A DNA stretch of 64,000 nt, from positions 620,001 to 684,000 of the forward strand of contig CATQHT010000001.1 in NCBI GenBank assembly GCA_958296045.1. The letters are read 5' to 3'. Under the pieces are notes generated by a model. The model was not told the DNA's origin and searched no databases. It saw only the letters and a program-made list of their open reading frames with translations. This DNA is from Rhodothermales bacterium. GTDB lineage: Bacteria; Bacteroidota; Rhodothermia; Rhodothermales; Bin80. This document shows positions 36,107 through 45,231 of this stretch, piece after piece. Numbering within the stretch: position 1 is the stretch's first letter; each line of letters starts with the position of its first letter. The translations under genes were made by a program, and so were the position numbers.

Positions 36107-37147
36107 TCAAAAGGTGACTCGCATCGTCAGCATTGGCTCCGTATCATACAGGCTCAGGCGTGCCTGGAGCCGGTCGTTGTGCAGCTTGGCGCCGATAGCG
36201 GCCTCGATGGCAGCTACCAAGTGATTGGCGACTAGCACAAGCGTCATCCGAGAGGCGCGCCGAAGGTGGTCATTCGCCGTGCCATGGGCCTCCGCATACG
36301 CGAAAAACCGGGCCGACACGTGCGCCTTGCTACCGTCGGGTGCCGCCTCTTCTGGATCTATGGAGTCGATAAACTGACCGGAATCATCAATCCAAGACGC
36401 CTGGCCATTGATAATGAGGTAATGATAATCGCTCCAGCCCGGTGCAAACTGGAAATATTTGCCGACCAGTTCATAGTACTGCTGCTCGCCAAAAAAGGGA
36501 AGCTGGTGCGAAAATCGCGCCCCGGTTGCCGAGTGATATACCTGAGTTTCGATGGAGCGGATCTGAAGGATGAGTCTCCGCACGGCCAGCTGCTCGGCAT
36601 GGGTCCAGCCGGCAGGATCGCTCAAGTTCACGCTGCGCACCCGTTCGTCTATCGTAATCGGGTCCACCGATACCGGCACCGCACCTGGCTTGGAGTTGAG
36701 GTAGGTCACGTAGTCGTTGAGCCATAGTGCATAGCGAACCGGGCTCCAGTACTGGTGGGCCGTGGCCTGGTACTCGTCACGCCCGCTGTGGCCCTGTGAC
36801 CACCACGACGCCCAGGCCACCACGATGCCAGCCTCCAGCGCCGCTGCCGCGCTGGCTTTGATCCAATGTCCGTTATAGAACTGGCCTGCCCCGGGTAGTA
36901 CGGCGGAGAGTCCAAACGCCAGCGGGATGCTCTGCCGGCGTGTCGCCACGCTGCCTGCCGCTTGAGGGTCGGCCAGCGGCGGTGGATACTTAAGCGCCGT
37001 GAGTAGCTCGCGCTGCGTGAACGACTGCCCTGGCACAGAAGGGGCTACCTGATGGGCGGCGGCTTTAGGTACGACAGCGAGCGCCGCCACAACGCAGGAG
37101 GCCGCCGCTAAGCCAACAGCCACGCGTTTGCTTTGGAGGGGCCTCAC
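36107..37147 (-). CDS. DUF5683-like membrane-associated protein
   Basis: 346 residues. An N-terminal hydrophobic signal/anchor (VAVGLAAASCVVAALAVVP) is followed by a region with LAFGLSAVLPGAGQFYNGHW, resembling the DUF5683 motif (SAxLPGxGQxYNGxxWK), and another hydrophobic segment (AAAALEAGIVVAWASWW). The C-terminal half has no recognised domain. Its start overlaps the thioredoxin-like gene by 4 bases, so it is the last gene of the porU operon. Exported or membrane-bound; function unknown. Confidence 0.7.
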   Translation of the reverse strand: MRPLQSKRVAVGLAAASCVVAALAVVPKAAAHQVAPSVPGQSFTQRELLTALKYPPPLADPQAAGSVATRRQSIPLAFGLSAVLPGAGQFYNGHWIKASAAAALEAGIVVAWASWWSQGHSGRDEYQATAHQYWSPVRYALWLNDYVTYLNSKPGAVPVSVDPITIDERVRSVNLSDPAGWTHAEQLAVRRLILQIRSIETQVYHSATGARFSHQLPFFGEQQYYELVGKYFQFAPGWSDYHYLIINGQASWIDDSGQFIDSIDPEEAAPDGSKAHVSARFFAYAEAHGTANDHLRRASRMTLVLVANHLVAAIEAAIGAKLHNDRLQARLSLYDTEPMLTMRVTF

Positions 37148-37788
37148 AGGTACGGGCGAACGTAGCGCTCGAACGTGTCGTAGTTGCCTGCGCCCAAAAT
37201 GAACTGGCGCACCAGACCCTCCCGATCGATCACGTAGGAGATAGGCCGCCCTCGCTCCAGTTCACTGCGATAAGGTTCAGGAGTAGCCTGGGGCGCGAAA
37301 TACCCCGACACCGTGTTCCTTGGCCAAAGATCCGCAAACATGTCCAGCTCCTCGCGCGGCTCGTCCGAGAGTGTGATGACGGTCAGTCCCTGATGTTCGA
37401 AGTCCCGCTGCAGGCGGTCCAGCTCCGGGAGCTCGGTGATGCACGGCTGGCACCATGTGGCCCAGAAGTTGAGCAGCACCACATTGCCTTCGTAGTCTGC
37501 CAGGCGTCCAGGTGTGTCGGTTGGAAGCATCCAGAAAGCGATGTCGCTGGCTGGCCGGTCCACGGCCGCGGCCTCTCCAGTCGCCTGCTCCTGGTATGCC
37601 AGCGCCAGCGCCAACAGGAATCCAGCGCACAGAATCAATAGCCCAGACAAGACCGTCCCTACCCACTCCATGCCGCCTTGCGGCTTGCGGCCTTCAGAGC
37701 GTCGCAGCAGCAACCAGAGAAAGGCAATGCCGGTGAGAACCATGCACGCGGCAATGACGGCAACGACAACCATGTTCATAGGCTGCAT
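37144..37788 (-). CDS. Membrane-tethered TlpA/ResA-like thioredoxin
   Basis: 214 residues. Two N-terminal hydrophobic helices (VVVAVIAACMVLTGIAFLWL and VLSGLLILCAGFLLALALAY) anchor a periplasmic thioredoxin fold with the redox motif W112-C-Q-P-C116 inside NFWATWCQPC and the AhpC/TSA-type context LLNFWATWC...ELPELDRLQ. It starts 8 bases after the beta-barrel gene and overlaps the next gene by 4 bases. In this operon it could keep cysteines reduced or form disulfides in exported proteins; this is inference. Confidence 0.9.
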   Translation of the reverse strand: MQPMNMVVVAVIAACMVLTGIAFLWLLLRRSEGRKPQGGMEWVGTVLSGLLILCAGFLLALALAYQEQATGEAAAVDRPASDIAFWMLPTDTPGRLADYEGNVVLLNFWATWCQPCITELPELDRLQRDFEHQGLTVITLSDEPREELDMFADLWPRNTVSGYFAPQATPEPYRSELERGRPISYVIDREGLVRQFILGAGNYDTFERYVRPYL

Positions 37789-37796
37789 ACAGACGG

Positions 37797-40700
37797 CTAA
37801 AGGTCAAACCCGAACAGGATGCCAAAGTGCCACAGCCACTGATGGCCGTATCGCACGGTACGGCTGCCTGACGGCGTTACAAAGTCTTCGTCCAGCACAT
37901 AGTCAAAGGCGTCCAGCCCATAGGTGGCGCTGGCAAACAACGCGGTCGGCACCAAGTAGTGCGAACCCAGCTTGAGTCGCAGCTCTGCCCCCATGTCGCG
38001 GCGGAGAACGCCGGATTGTGGCCACACCGCCGCTGCATCCGCATACAGGCGCAGATGCAGTTTGTCCAGGTAGGTGAAAAAGAACTGACGCCCGATGTTC
38101 GGCAATAGAGGCATGGTGTAGGATGCCTGCACCCACAACGCTCTGCTACCGCCAAGAGCATAGAAGGGGTATCCCCGGGCTGCGGTGAGGCCGCCCACAT
38201 ATTCGTTATAGAAACTCTCGCGGCTCTTGCCCAGGATCGCCGATCCAAACAGCCGCACGGTGGCGCCATGCGCCGCGCCGCGCACGCGGCCCGGCAGATG
38301 GACTCCCCACACGGCGTCTAGGCGCAGCCGATGAAATGCGTCCCTGCGGTACAGAGGGACCAGGAATCCATTGCGTATCTCAAACCGGTCAAGCAGACGC
38401 CCGGATTCCTGTTCGTAGGCAGCCTCCACTGTCAGCCCGACAGGAAATATGTCCGCGTCCCGATGCGCAGCTAAGAGCTCAAAGTATACCCTCAGCAGCG
38501 CGGTTCGGCCGATAAAGTAGCGGGAAGAAGACTTGGGTACCGACTGCAGAAGCTCTCGCGAATAGAACTGATCCGTCACTACGCGATACGGGCTGTAGCG
38601 GTAGCCGGCTTCTATGGCAAGGTTGGGCGTGACTTTGCTGCGTGCATACAGGCTGCCTTCCCAAAGCGCGTACGTGAGGTCGGTGTAGGTCGTGTCAGGA
38701 AAGCAAGCCGTACAAGGAAACTCCTCGATGGACAGACCATGTTCCACCCGTCGCCGAATGTTGAACAGCTCGACAGAAATCTGCGGCGACCATCGGCCTG
38801 GTAAGAGGGAGATGCCGCGCGCATAGTCAAACATCAGAAAGATGTCGCGCTCTAGCTCGAGCAGGCTGGAAGGCGCAAACGCGTTGCCGATGGACGATGC
38901 TGTGCGCGATGCCGGGCCGACCATAAGTCCAGCAAAGAGTCGCATCCCTTCGAGCATTTCTCGGCTGGACAGGTACAGGCCCACCTTGGTGTTGCGTAGC
39001 AACGTGCCAGCGCGGCTCCGATCTGGTAGCCTGCGGTCCATGCGGCTGCTGCGCCGCGACACATACTGATCAAATCGCAGGACAGGAAAGAAGCTGAAGT
39101 CCGTGAAGTCGGCCACATAACGCTGCGCGCTGTCGGCCACCTGAACCTGCGCTGCGGGTGGTGCCGCCTCCAATGACGTCTCGGCCGCAGGCGCGAACGC
39201 AGGCATCTCGTAGCGGGCTGGGTGCGGCACTGCTGTCGGCGTTGTGAGCAGCGCCACTTTGTAGCCATCCCAACGGTAGTGCGCGTACGCGATGGTGCCG
39301 TCCTGACGCACATCCGGCATGAAGGCGCCTCCTAGCACCTGGGTCAGCTGTTCGGTCTGGCCCTCGCGAAACCGATAAATGTTGAAAATGCCAGCGGCGT
39401 CGGAGCTGTAGTACAGATGCTCCCCCCAGACCGCTGGGGAGCGCTCATCGGCGCTAGTGGCCACCACAGACTCCAGGTCCGTGCCGTCGGCTCGTACCCG
39501 CCAGAGGTCTCGACCGTGGGCTTTGGGGGGCAGCAGCGCGAACACTATACTGTCCCCTTGCCAGGTGGGCTCGCTGACCTGCGTGCCATCATCAAAGGAG
39601 GTCACCCGACTGACGGTGCCCGAGGGCCGGTCCAGCACCATCAGGTTCGTAGTGCCGTCCTCTTGGCGCACAAAGGCGATTTGGCGCCCGTCAGGCGCGT
39701 AGGCAGGATGCGTGGCGCGTTCATCATGCGTCAGGCGCACCTCCTTGCGGTCTTCGGTACTTATCTCATACAGATCATTGTACAGGTACCCCTCGGCGGT
39801 AGGCCGCCGGCGCACGTAGACGATATGTTGACCGTCAGGATGCCATGTGACAGGACCGGCGACACTGCGCCTGAGGCGGTGGCCCAATGCACACGTATGA
39901 TCTGGAAGACTCGGGCCCAGATCATGTGACCATGAGGTGCCAGCGGCTAGGTCGCGCACGTATAGACTGGTCTGGCCATAGTGGCGGTCACCACTGGAGA
40001 CATATGCTAGACGTGCGCCGTCGGGCGCAAAGGCTGGGTAGTAGTTTGCATGTCCCCGCTCCTCTATGAGCTCACCCTCTCTAAGAGATCGCACCACGGG
40101 AGCGGTAGCCTCCGTGTAGGCGTCTATGAGGCTCTCCATCCATGCACGATAGACGTCAGTCGCCGCAATGCCGGTGACCGTCGCGAGCGCTCGCTCAATG
40201 TTCCAGTGGCGCCACTGGCCGAGTGCCCGGGTGAGCCGCGCCAGCACCGGCTCACCATATTCCTCTACCAGATAATGCGTGAATGCAAAACCGTGATTAT
40301 AGACGCCTTCGCGCATCAGGCTGGACTTGGAATAGAAGCTCCCCATCTCAGCCAATGTCAGTGGATGCCCAGCAAGCACGCGTGTGCGTAGCAGCATGTC
40401 GCGGTGCGTATCCCACCGGTCATAGTCCATAAAGGAACGCTGGTACTGTGCGGTGCCTTCGGCCAGCCAAGCCGGGTTGCTGAGCCCTGCCAGTGGATAG
40501 CTGACAATCACGTTCGGAAATCCATACAAGACATCCGGTCGACGCACATCCTCATAGTCAAGGATCTGGAGGTAGGCGAATGGCACCGATCGCGACATCT
40601 TCATGCTAGCCTGGACCTGCACAATATGGGTGAACTCGTGTGCGACCACGTTGTGCAGCCACGCATGGTCTCCCCTTAGCGGTGAGTCGAGTGCGGGAGC

Positions 40701-41039
40701 CCAGATCTCAATCTTATTGTCATAGAAATAGGCGGCGCCGTTGGCATAGTCCTCATAGTCTTTGAGGATGATGCGCACCTTACCTGCGGGCTCGTAGTCG
40801 TATAGCTCGGTGATCGGTCCGTAGACGGATTCCGCGATGCGGGCCACTTCGCGGGCGGACCGTTCGCTGCTGCCCCCTGAAGGACCCTCATGGTAGAGTA
40901 TCACGAAGTGGTCGGTGGCCAAGGTGTGCCATTGCAACTTCGGGCGTGCAAAGTCCATAAGTGACACGGACACCTGTCCAGAGGCTGTGGGTATGCCGAG
41001 CATCAACAAGGCTAGTTCCAGACAGATCGTGCGCCTCAT
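37797..41039 (-). CDS. Large outer-membrane protein: MA-type metallopeptidase domain, propeller and beta-barrel
   Basis: 1080 residues. Parts in order: signal peptide (MRRTICLELALLMLGIPTAS), a peptidase-MA-like domain with HEFTH (H134, E135, H138) in NVVAHEFTHIVQ, a TolB/PD40-type beta-propeller with repeated FAPDGARLAYVSS, YAPDGRQIAFVR and similar blades (about 330-640), and a C-terminal outer-membrane barrel resembling Omp85/surface-antigen barrels, ending ...WHFGILFGFDL. I choose ATG 41039 because it overlaps the stop of the upstream M6-like gene as ATGA and heads the signal peptide; the open frame runs 34 codons further. The role is probably surface or periplasmic handling of secreted protein. 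Confidence 0.88.
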   Translation of the reverse strand: MRRTICLELALLMLGIPTASGQVSVSLMDFARPKLQWHTLATDHFVILYHEGPSGGSSERSAREVARIAESVYGPITELYDYEPAGKVRIILKDYEDYANGAAYFYDNKIEIWAPALDSPLRGDHAWLHNVVAHEFTHIVQVQASMKMSRSVPFAYLQILDYEDVRRPDVLYGFPNVIVSYPLAGLSNPAWLAEGTAQYQRSFMDYDRWDTHRDMLLRTRVLAGHPLTLAEMGSFYSKSSLMREGVYNHGFAFTHYLVEEYGEPVLARLTRALGQWRHWNIERALATVTGIAATDVYRAWMESLIDAYTEATAPVVRSLREGELIEERGHANYYPAFAPDGARLAYVSSGDRHYGQTSLYVRDLAAGTSWSHDLGPSLPDHTCALGHRLRRSVAGPVTWHPDGQHIVYVRRRPTAEGYLYNDLYEISTEDRKEVRLTHDERATHPAYAPDGRQIAFVRQEDGTTNLMVLDRPSGTVSRVTSFDDGTQVSEPTWQGDSIVFALLPPKAHGRDLWRVRADGTDLESVVATSADERSPAVWGEHLYYSSDAAGIFNIYRFREGQTEQLTQVLGGAFMPDVRQDGTIAYAHYRWDGYKVALLTTPTAVPHPARYEMPAFAPAAETSLEAAPPAAQVQVADSAQRYVADFTDFSFFPVLRFDQYVSRRSSRMDRRLPDRSRAGTLLRNTKVGLYLSSREMLEGMRLFAGLMVGPASRTASSIGNAFAPSSLLELERDIFLMFDYARGISLLPGRWSPQISVELFNIRRRVEHGLSIEEFPCTACFPDTTYTDLTYALWEGSLYARSKVTPNLAIEAGYRYSPYRVVTDQFYSRELLQSVPKSSSRYFIGRTALLRVYFELLAAHRDADIFPVGLTVEAAYEQESGRLLDRFEIRNGFLVPLYRRDAFHRLRLDAVWGVHLPGRVRGAAHGATVRLFGSAILGKSRESFYNEYVGGLTAARGYPFYALGGSRALWVQASYTMPLLPNIGRQFFFTYLDKLHLRLYADAAAVWPQSGVLRRDMGAELRLKLGSHYLVPTALFASATYGLDAFDYVLDEDFVTPSGSRTVRYGHQWLWHFGILFGFDL

Positions 41040-43999
41040 TGGATCACCGCCACCTTGATGAGTCGTGTGTCGGTGGTGCCGTCCTGCGTGGTTGCTTTGA
41101 TGCGAGCATAATACAGCCCGCTGGCCACATCGGCCATCCACCGCACCTCGGTGGGGCTACCCCCTCTGACCTCCAGGGCCGTCTCGTGTACCACTGTGCC
41201 AGCTATATCCACCACGGTGATCGTTACCGTGGCATCGGTACCGGTCATCAGGCGCAGGTGCGTTATGCCATCGCGCACAGGGTTGGGCCAGTTATATGTT
41301 TCGGCGGCAACAAGCAAACGCTCCTGGGTTGCGGGGCCCGGGGCGCCGGTCCCGGCTGCAAACCTCTTGTTGGCGCTGCTCTGGTATCGTTCGCCCCACA
41401 GGGCGTCACCCAAGGACGTGACGGCATAGGACCGCAAGACAGCTTGGCCCGTGACTGCGTCCAGCCGGCCAGACGTGAGGCGTGGCGTGCCCGCGATACG
41501 GTGTCCTATGCTTAGTGGAAACCCCTCCAGGGCACGACCATCCTGCAACGCGTGCACCCGACCGCTATTGTCGGTCACGACGATGATGGCCGCCGCGTCC
41601 TGCCCGTTCACTGCTACCAGAGGCTGCCCTGTCAGGTGCGCTTCCATCAAGATTGGGTAGTGTGTCGCCATCGCACCTGCTCGCTCAAAGACTGCGAGCG
41701 TCAAGCCTGCGGTTACCACCACTTCGTGCGCGCCGTCCGCGTCGACGTCTGCCAGAGCCACCGATGCGGCTGGTGGAGCGGTCAGGCCGTAGCTTGCCAG
41801 ATCGATGACATGCACCTGCCCGTCGGTTTCCAAGATATGTAGCGCCATGGCAGCTGGGTGTGTCATGGCTCCCCACAGGCCGTCTACGTCCTCAGCGAAC
41901 ACGACTTGTCCGCCTTCGGCAATGCTCCAGCGCATCTTGCCGTCCATGTCGAATATGCCAGTGGTCGTCACCAATAGCAGCGTGCCGCCTGGGCTTAGGG
42001 CCAAGCTGCGACCGCCGCTAGGCAAAGACCGGACGCTAGTGGTACCACCGGGCGGGGCTGTAACAAGGAGAGATTGCGCAGCGCCGCTAAGAAGGGCGTA
42101 GGCGGTGCGATTGTCTGCCAGCATCACAGGGCCTTGGGGCTTGAGCGCCGATGCGCTTGTTGGAAGCACATGAGCCTCAACCAGCGAGAAGTCCGGCGCG
42201 GCAAGCCGCTTTATCACGTATTGGCCCTCTTCTTTGGCTAAGGCGACAAGGGTGTTGCCCTGCGCTGCGGGGCGAACCAGCGAAGGTATCGTTGCAGCGA
42301 TGGCTCCGCCAGCGCCGTGTATCGCCACCATGGTCTGCCCTGGCTGATCCGGGTCGAATACGAAAGAGAAGGTGTTGCCTCCTCCCACGGAGCTGCGCAT
42401 GCCCACCAGGGAGCCGAGCGGTATGTCGTCCAGTGGTGCGATGCCTGCTGCCCCCTCTTGGCGGTACATAAATGACATCACCGAGCCGGGCGCAGAGAAG
42501 TTCTCCAGCGTGACAAAGCCTGCGCCGCCCCCATTGGTAGCGCTCGATGGCACGGTGGCGGGCCCGAAGCGGTTCTCATAGAAACGGATTTCGCGTCCGC
42601 TGGGCAGTACCGCATGCACCGGGTTGCCCTCATAGAAAAAGTCGAACGGCGAGCCAGCCGTGTTGGCATAGCCCAGGTCCTGGGCCGCGTCTGCTTCTTC
42701 GAGGTCCAGCCCGCGGCGCTCAGGGTCCGCGTTGACGGCGCTTGTTCTCGTTAGGCGCTCGTCGACATGCCAGATGAGAAAGCCGCCTGGGTACTGGTTG
42801 TCGTCCGCATCGCGCCCTGGCAATGCAAAGTCGTAGTCGTCCACGCCGACCACGACGCCGCTGGCAAAGGCGTCCACAGAGAAGCGACTGAAGTCATCGG
42901 TGATGGCACTGATCCGCTGTTCTATCACGGTGCCGTCCTGCCACACACTCAGAACCAGCCCGTCTCCGTCAGGGTCCCGCTGCCGATTCTCGATAAGAAA
43001 ATACTCCGCCGACGAGATGCTGGCACGCGCGGCTTCACCGAACTGCAGGCTAACCTCGATGGGCCCGGGGCCAGTGAGCTCCTGTGGCTTCACCCAGCCC
43101 AGCTCTTGCCGGGTCCATGCGGAAGGGGCTGGGGGAAACAGTCCGGCATACGCAAAGATGCCCTGCGGATCCATAAGCCCGAAACCCCCGATAGCCGACT
43201 CGCCGGTGGCCGTGTTGAACAGGTCCGGGATGCCTAGGAAGCTGACAAAGCTGGATGCCAGAAGCCCATTGATGGAGAGCTCCAAGAGCAGCGAGTCTTC
43301 CGTGATGTTGCTGTATCCAAGGCGGGACTCGGTGCGCGGCACCAGCGCGCTGTTCGTGACCGGCAGGCCGCCGACCTGAAGCGGTGGCACGTCGTACGAC
43401 TCCAGCGTCGCCAGACCAAAATAGAGGGATGGCAGGTCGAGCGGCGTCTTTTGCAGCACGGTACCCAACAGCTCCACATCGCGACCAATCCCTGCATGAA
43501 AGAGCACAAAGAAGGTGCGCTCGGGGTCCAGCCCAGCTAGGTCCGGCAGGTCTTCATTGCCCGCGGCCAGCGTCCAGGCCTCTGTCAAGAGCTGCACCAG
43601 CTTTTGTCGCTCCCAGGTGCTGTCGGCGGCGGGACCCGTCGGGCTGTAGGTGCCCATCTCGCGCGAAAGGCGCACAATGGTCGGCAACAAGCGTGTTATC
43701 AGTGTCGTACGGCCACCGGATACGCTAGCGACGTAGTGCTCCAGAAATTCCAGGTGGGCGCCAAAGTATCCATCGCTGTGGGGAAGCGGATCCACGACGG
43801 GGGAGATGCCGTCTGGCCAGCGGAGACCCTCGAAGGTGCCGTCTCCGGTGGTGAAACGCGTCGTGTCAGGCTGAAACTCCACCCTGAGCGCTACCACATC
43901 GTAGTGCGGACTGGCCTGCGCAGCGGCGTCAGCGGCCACGATGCCGGCTGCTAATACGATGCAGATGCACAGTGCACGAGGGCCAATGCCTATATGCAT
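41036..43999 (-). CDS. M6-like T9SS cargo protein with degenerate active site
   Basis: 987 residues: a signal peptide (ALCICIVLAAGIVAADAAAQ), an M6/immune-inhibitor-A-like domain (about 25-400), an FG-GAP/propeller-like middle (YALLSGAAQSLL, LADVDADGAHEVVVTAGLTL) and a C-terminal type A sorting domain (YNWPNPVRDGITHLRL ... GLYYARIKATTQDGTTDTRL). In M6 proteases the metal site is HExxH before LGLPDLYD; here the equivalent is SSFVS (249-253) followed by FLGIPDLFN, so both His and the Glu are gone. The fold is probably kept, the protease activity is not. Starts 8 bases after porV; overlaps the next gene (ATGA). Confidence 0.85.
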   Translation of the reverse strand: MHIGIGPRALCICIVLAAGIVAADAAAQASPHYDVVALRVEFQPDTTRFTTGDGTFEGLRWPDGISPVVDPLPHSDGYFGAHLEFLEHYVASVSGGRTTLITRLLPTIVRLSREMGTYSPTGPAADSTWERQKLVQLLTEAWTLAAGNEDLPDLAGLDPERTFFVLFHAGIGRDVELLGTVLQKTPLDLPSLYFGLATLESYDVPPLQVGGLPVTNSALVPRTESRLGYSNITEDSLLLELSINGLLASSFVSFLGIPDLFNTATGESAIGGFGLMDPQGIFAYAGLFPPAPSAWTRQELGWVKPQELTGPGPIEVSLQFGEAARASISSAEYFLIENRQRDPDGDGLVLSVWQDGTVIEQRISAITDDFSRFSVDAFASGVVVGVDDYDFALPGRDADDNQYPGGFLIWHVDERLTRTSAVNADPERRGLDLEEADAAQDLGYANTAGSPFDFFYEGNPVHAVLPSGREIRFYENRFGPATVPSSATNGGGAGFVTLENFSAPGSVMSFMYRQEGAAGIAPLDDIPLGSLVGMRSSVGGGNTFSFVFDPDQPGQTMVAIHGAGGAIAATIPSLVRPAAQGNTLVALAKEEGQYVIKRLAAPDFSLVEAHVLPTSASALKPQGPVMLADNRTAYALLSGAAQSLLVTAPPGGTTSVRSLPSGGRSLALSPGGTLLLVTTTGIFDMDGKMRWSIAEGGQVVFAEDVDGLWGAMTHPAAMALHILETDGQVHVIDLASYGLTAPPAASVALADVDADGAHEVVVTAGLTLAVFERAGAMATHYPILMEAHLTGQPLVAVNGQDAAAIIVVTDNSGRVHALQDGRALEGFPLSIGHRIAGTPRLTSGRLDAVTGQAVLRSYAVTSLGDALWGERYQSSANKRFAAGTGAPGPATQERLLVAAETYNWPNPVRDGITHLRLMTGTDATVTITVVDIAGTVVHETALEVRGGSPTEVRWMADVASGLYYARIKATTQDGTTDTRLIKVAVIQ

Positions 44000-44007
44000 G
44001 CTCCGCG

Positions 44008-45210
44008 TTAGCGCGCCAGATCTATCAGCAGTGAGAAACGCATCGTGTTAGCCAACGGATGGTTCTCTTCAAGCGCATACACGTAGGAGAAGTCCACACC
44101 CAGGATGTTCCAGCGTATCCCGGCACCGAACGTGAGAAACTCACGGTCGCCATTGTACGGGTTCTCGTAGAAATACCCGGCCCGCGCCGCAAAAAGGTTG
44201 TCGTACCAGTATTCAAAGCCGGTGCCGATCATCAGCTGATCCAGGATGGACAGGGACTGGTGTTCCGCCTCCTCATCGGTCTCCATCTGATTCCTTACCT
44301 GGATAGGACGCCAAGCGGAAAAGATGGCCTTGTAGAATGGATCCGTGTTGTATTCCAGGGTGCAGGTTTCCGGGTCTGTCGGGTCAATACAAGTCTCGGT
44401 CACCCGCTGGTGCACCAGAATTTTGGAAAAGTCGTTGGCCAGCGAAATCTTGTTGTAGTCGTCGATCCGAAACGTTAGCGCGTGCCCAAAACGCAAATAG
44501 GTGGGGATCGGGTCGGCTTGCTCACCGTCGGAGTACTGAATCTTTGGACCCATGTTGGCTAGGTTGGCTCCGATGTTGTAGTTGACCTGCGTCAGGCCGA
44601 GCCAGAATTGGGGCACCTTGTATAGCACGCCGACATCCATCCCAACGGAGATGCCCGGGTTGGTTTTCTGTGCTCCCACCGTGACCGAGCCAAGGCTGGA
44701 GTAGATGAGGCGGGCACCGGTGCCAATAGACAGGTTGCTGCTGGGCTTGAAGGCCCAGGAAAGCCCGGCCGCCAGGTCATACGAGCGAAATTTCCCCAAT
44801 ACCTCGTTTTGCTCGTCCCGTTGCTCGTGTTCGCCCAGGAACAGGTAGGTGATATGGGCTCCGAAGGTGCCCCACCCGGGAAAGTGGCGCTTAGCCACAA
44901 AGAATTCGTAGTACAGGCCGGCATTGAATTCCGGAAGCCAGTTGGAATGAGTGATCCCAAACTCCATCCCGCGTTGGTCTGCCAGACCGGCAGGGTTCCA
45001 AAATATCGCGTTTGCGTTATCGGACAGGGCCACACCGGCATTGCCCATGCCCGCTGCGCGGCTGTCCGGCTCAATCATCAGAAACACGACGGCTGCCCTG
45101 CCCACCTGGGCCGATACGGGCCCAGCCAAGGGCAGGGCCGCGGCTGCCAGAAGAAGAGCTGTCCGGCAGAACGCATGCGAGAGCATACTAAAAGACGAGT
45201 GCATGAGCAT
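44008..45210 (-). CDS. porV: PorV/PorQ-family type IX secretion outer-membrane protein
   Basis: 400 residues. Signal peptide (LLLAAAALPLAGPVSAQ) then the family hallmark EPDSRAAGMGNAGVALSDNA and IFWNPAGLADQRG, and alternating beta-strands of a FadL-like barrel to a C-terminal RFSLLIDLAR. PorV shuttles cargo from the T9SS translocon to the sortase; PorQ-like paralogues exist, so PorV is inferred from its position directly after porU (21-base gap) and before a sorting-domain cargo gene. ATG 45210 is used; a second in-frame ATG lies at 45204. Confidence 0.88.
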   Translation of the reverse strand: MLMHSSFSMLSHAFCRTALLLAAAALPLAGPVSAQVGRAAVVFLMIEPDSRAAGMGNAGVALSDNANAIFWNPAGLADQRGMEFGITHSNWLPEFNAGLYYEFFVAKRHFPGWGTFGAHITYLFLGEHEQRDEQNEVLGKFRSYDLAAGLSWAFKPSSNLSIGTGARLIYSSLGSVTVGAQKTNPGISVGMDVGVLYKVPQFWLGLTQVNYNIGANLANMGPKIQYSDGEQADPIPTYLRFGHALTFRIDDYNKISLANDFSKILVHQRVTETCIDPTDPETCTLEYNTDPFYKAIFSAWRPIQVRNQMETDEEAEHQSLSILDQLMIGTGFEYWYDNLFAARAGYFYENPYNGDREFLTFGAGIRWNILGVDFSYVYALEENHPLANTMRFSLLIDLAR

Positions 45211-45231
45211 GAGTTGGTCGACAGTTAAACG

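Noticed and set aside
43410-43728. Plus-strand frames across the M6-like gene
   Set aside because: Shadow frames with no start context or motif inside a strongly supported minus-strand gene.
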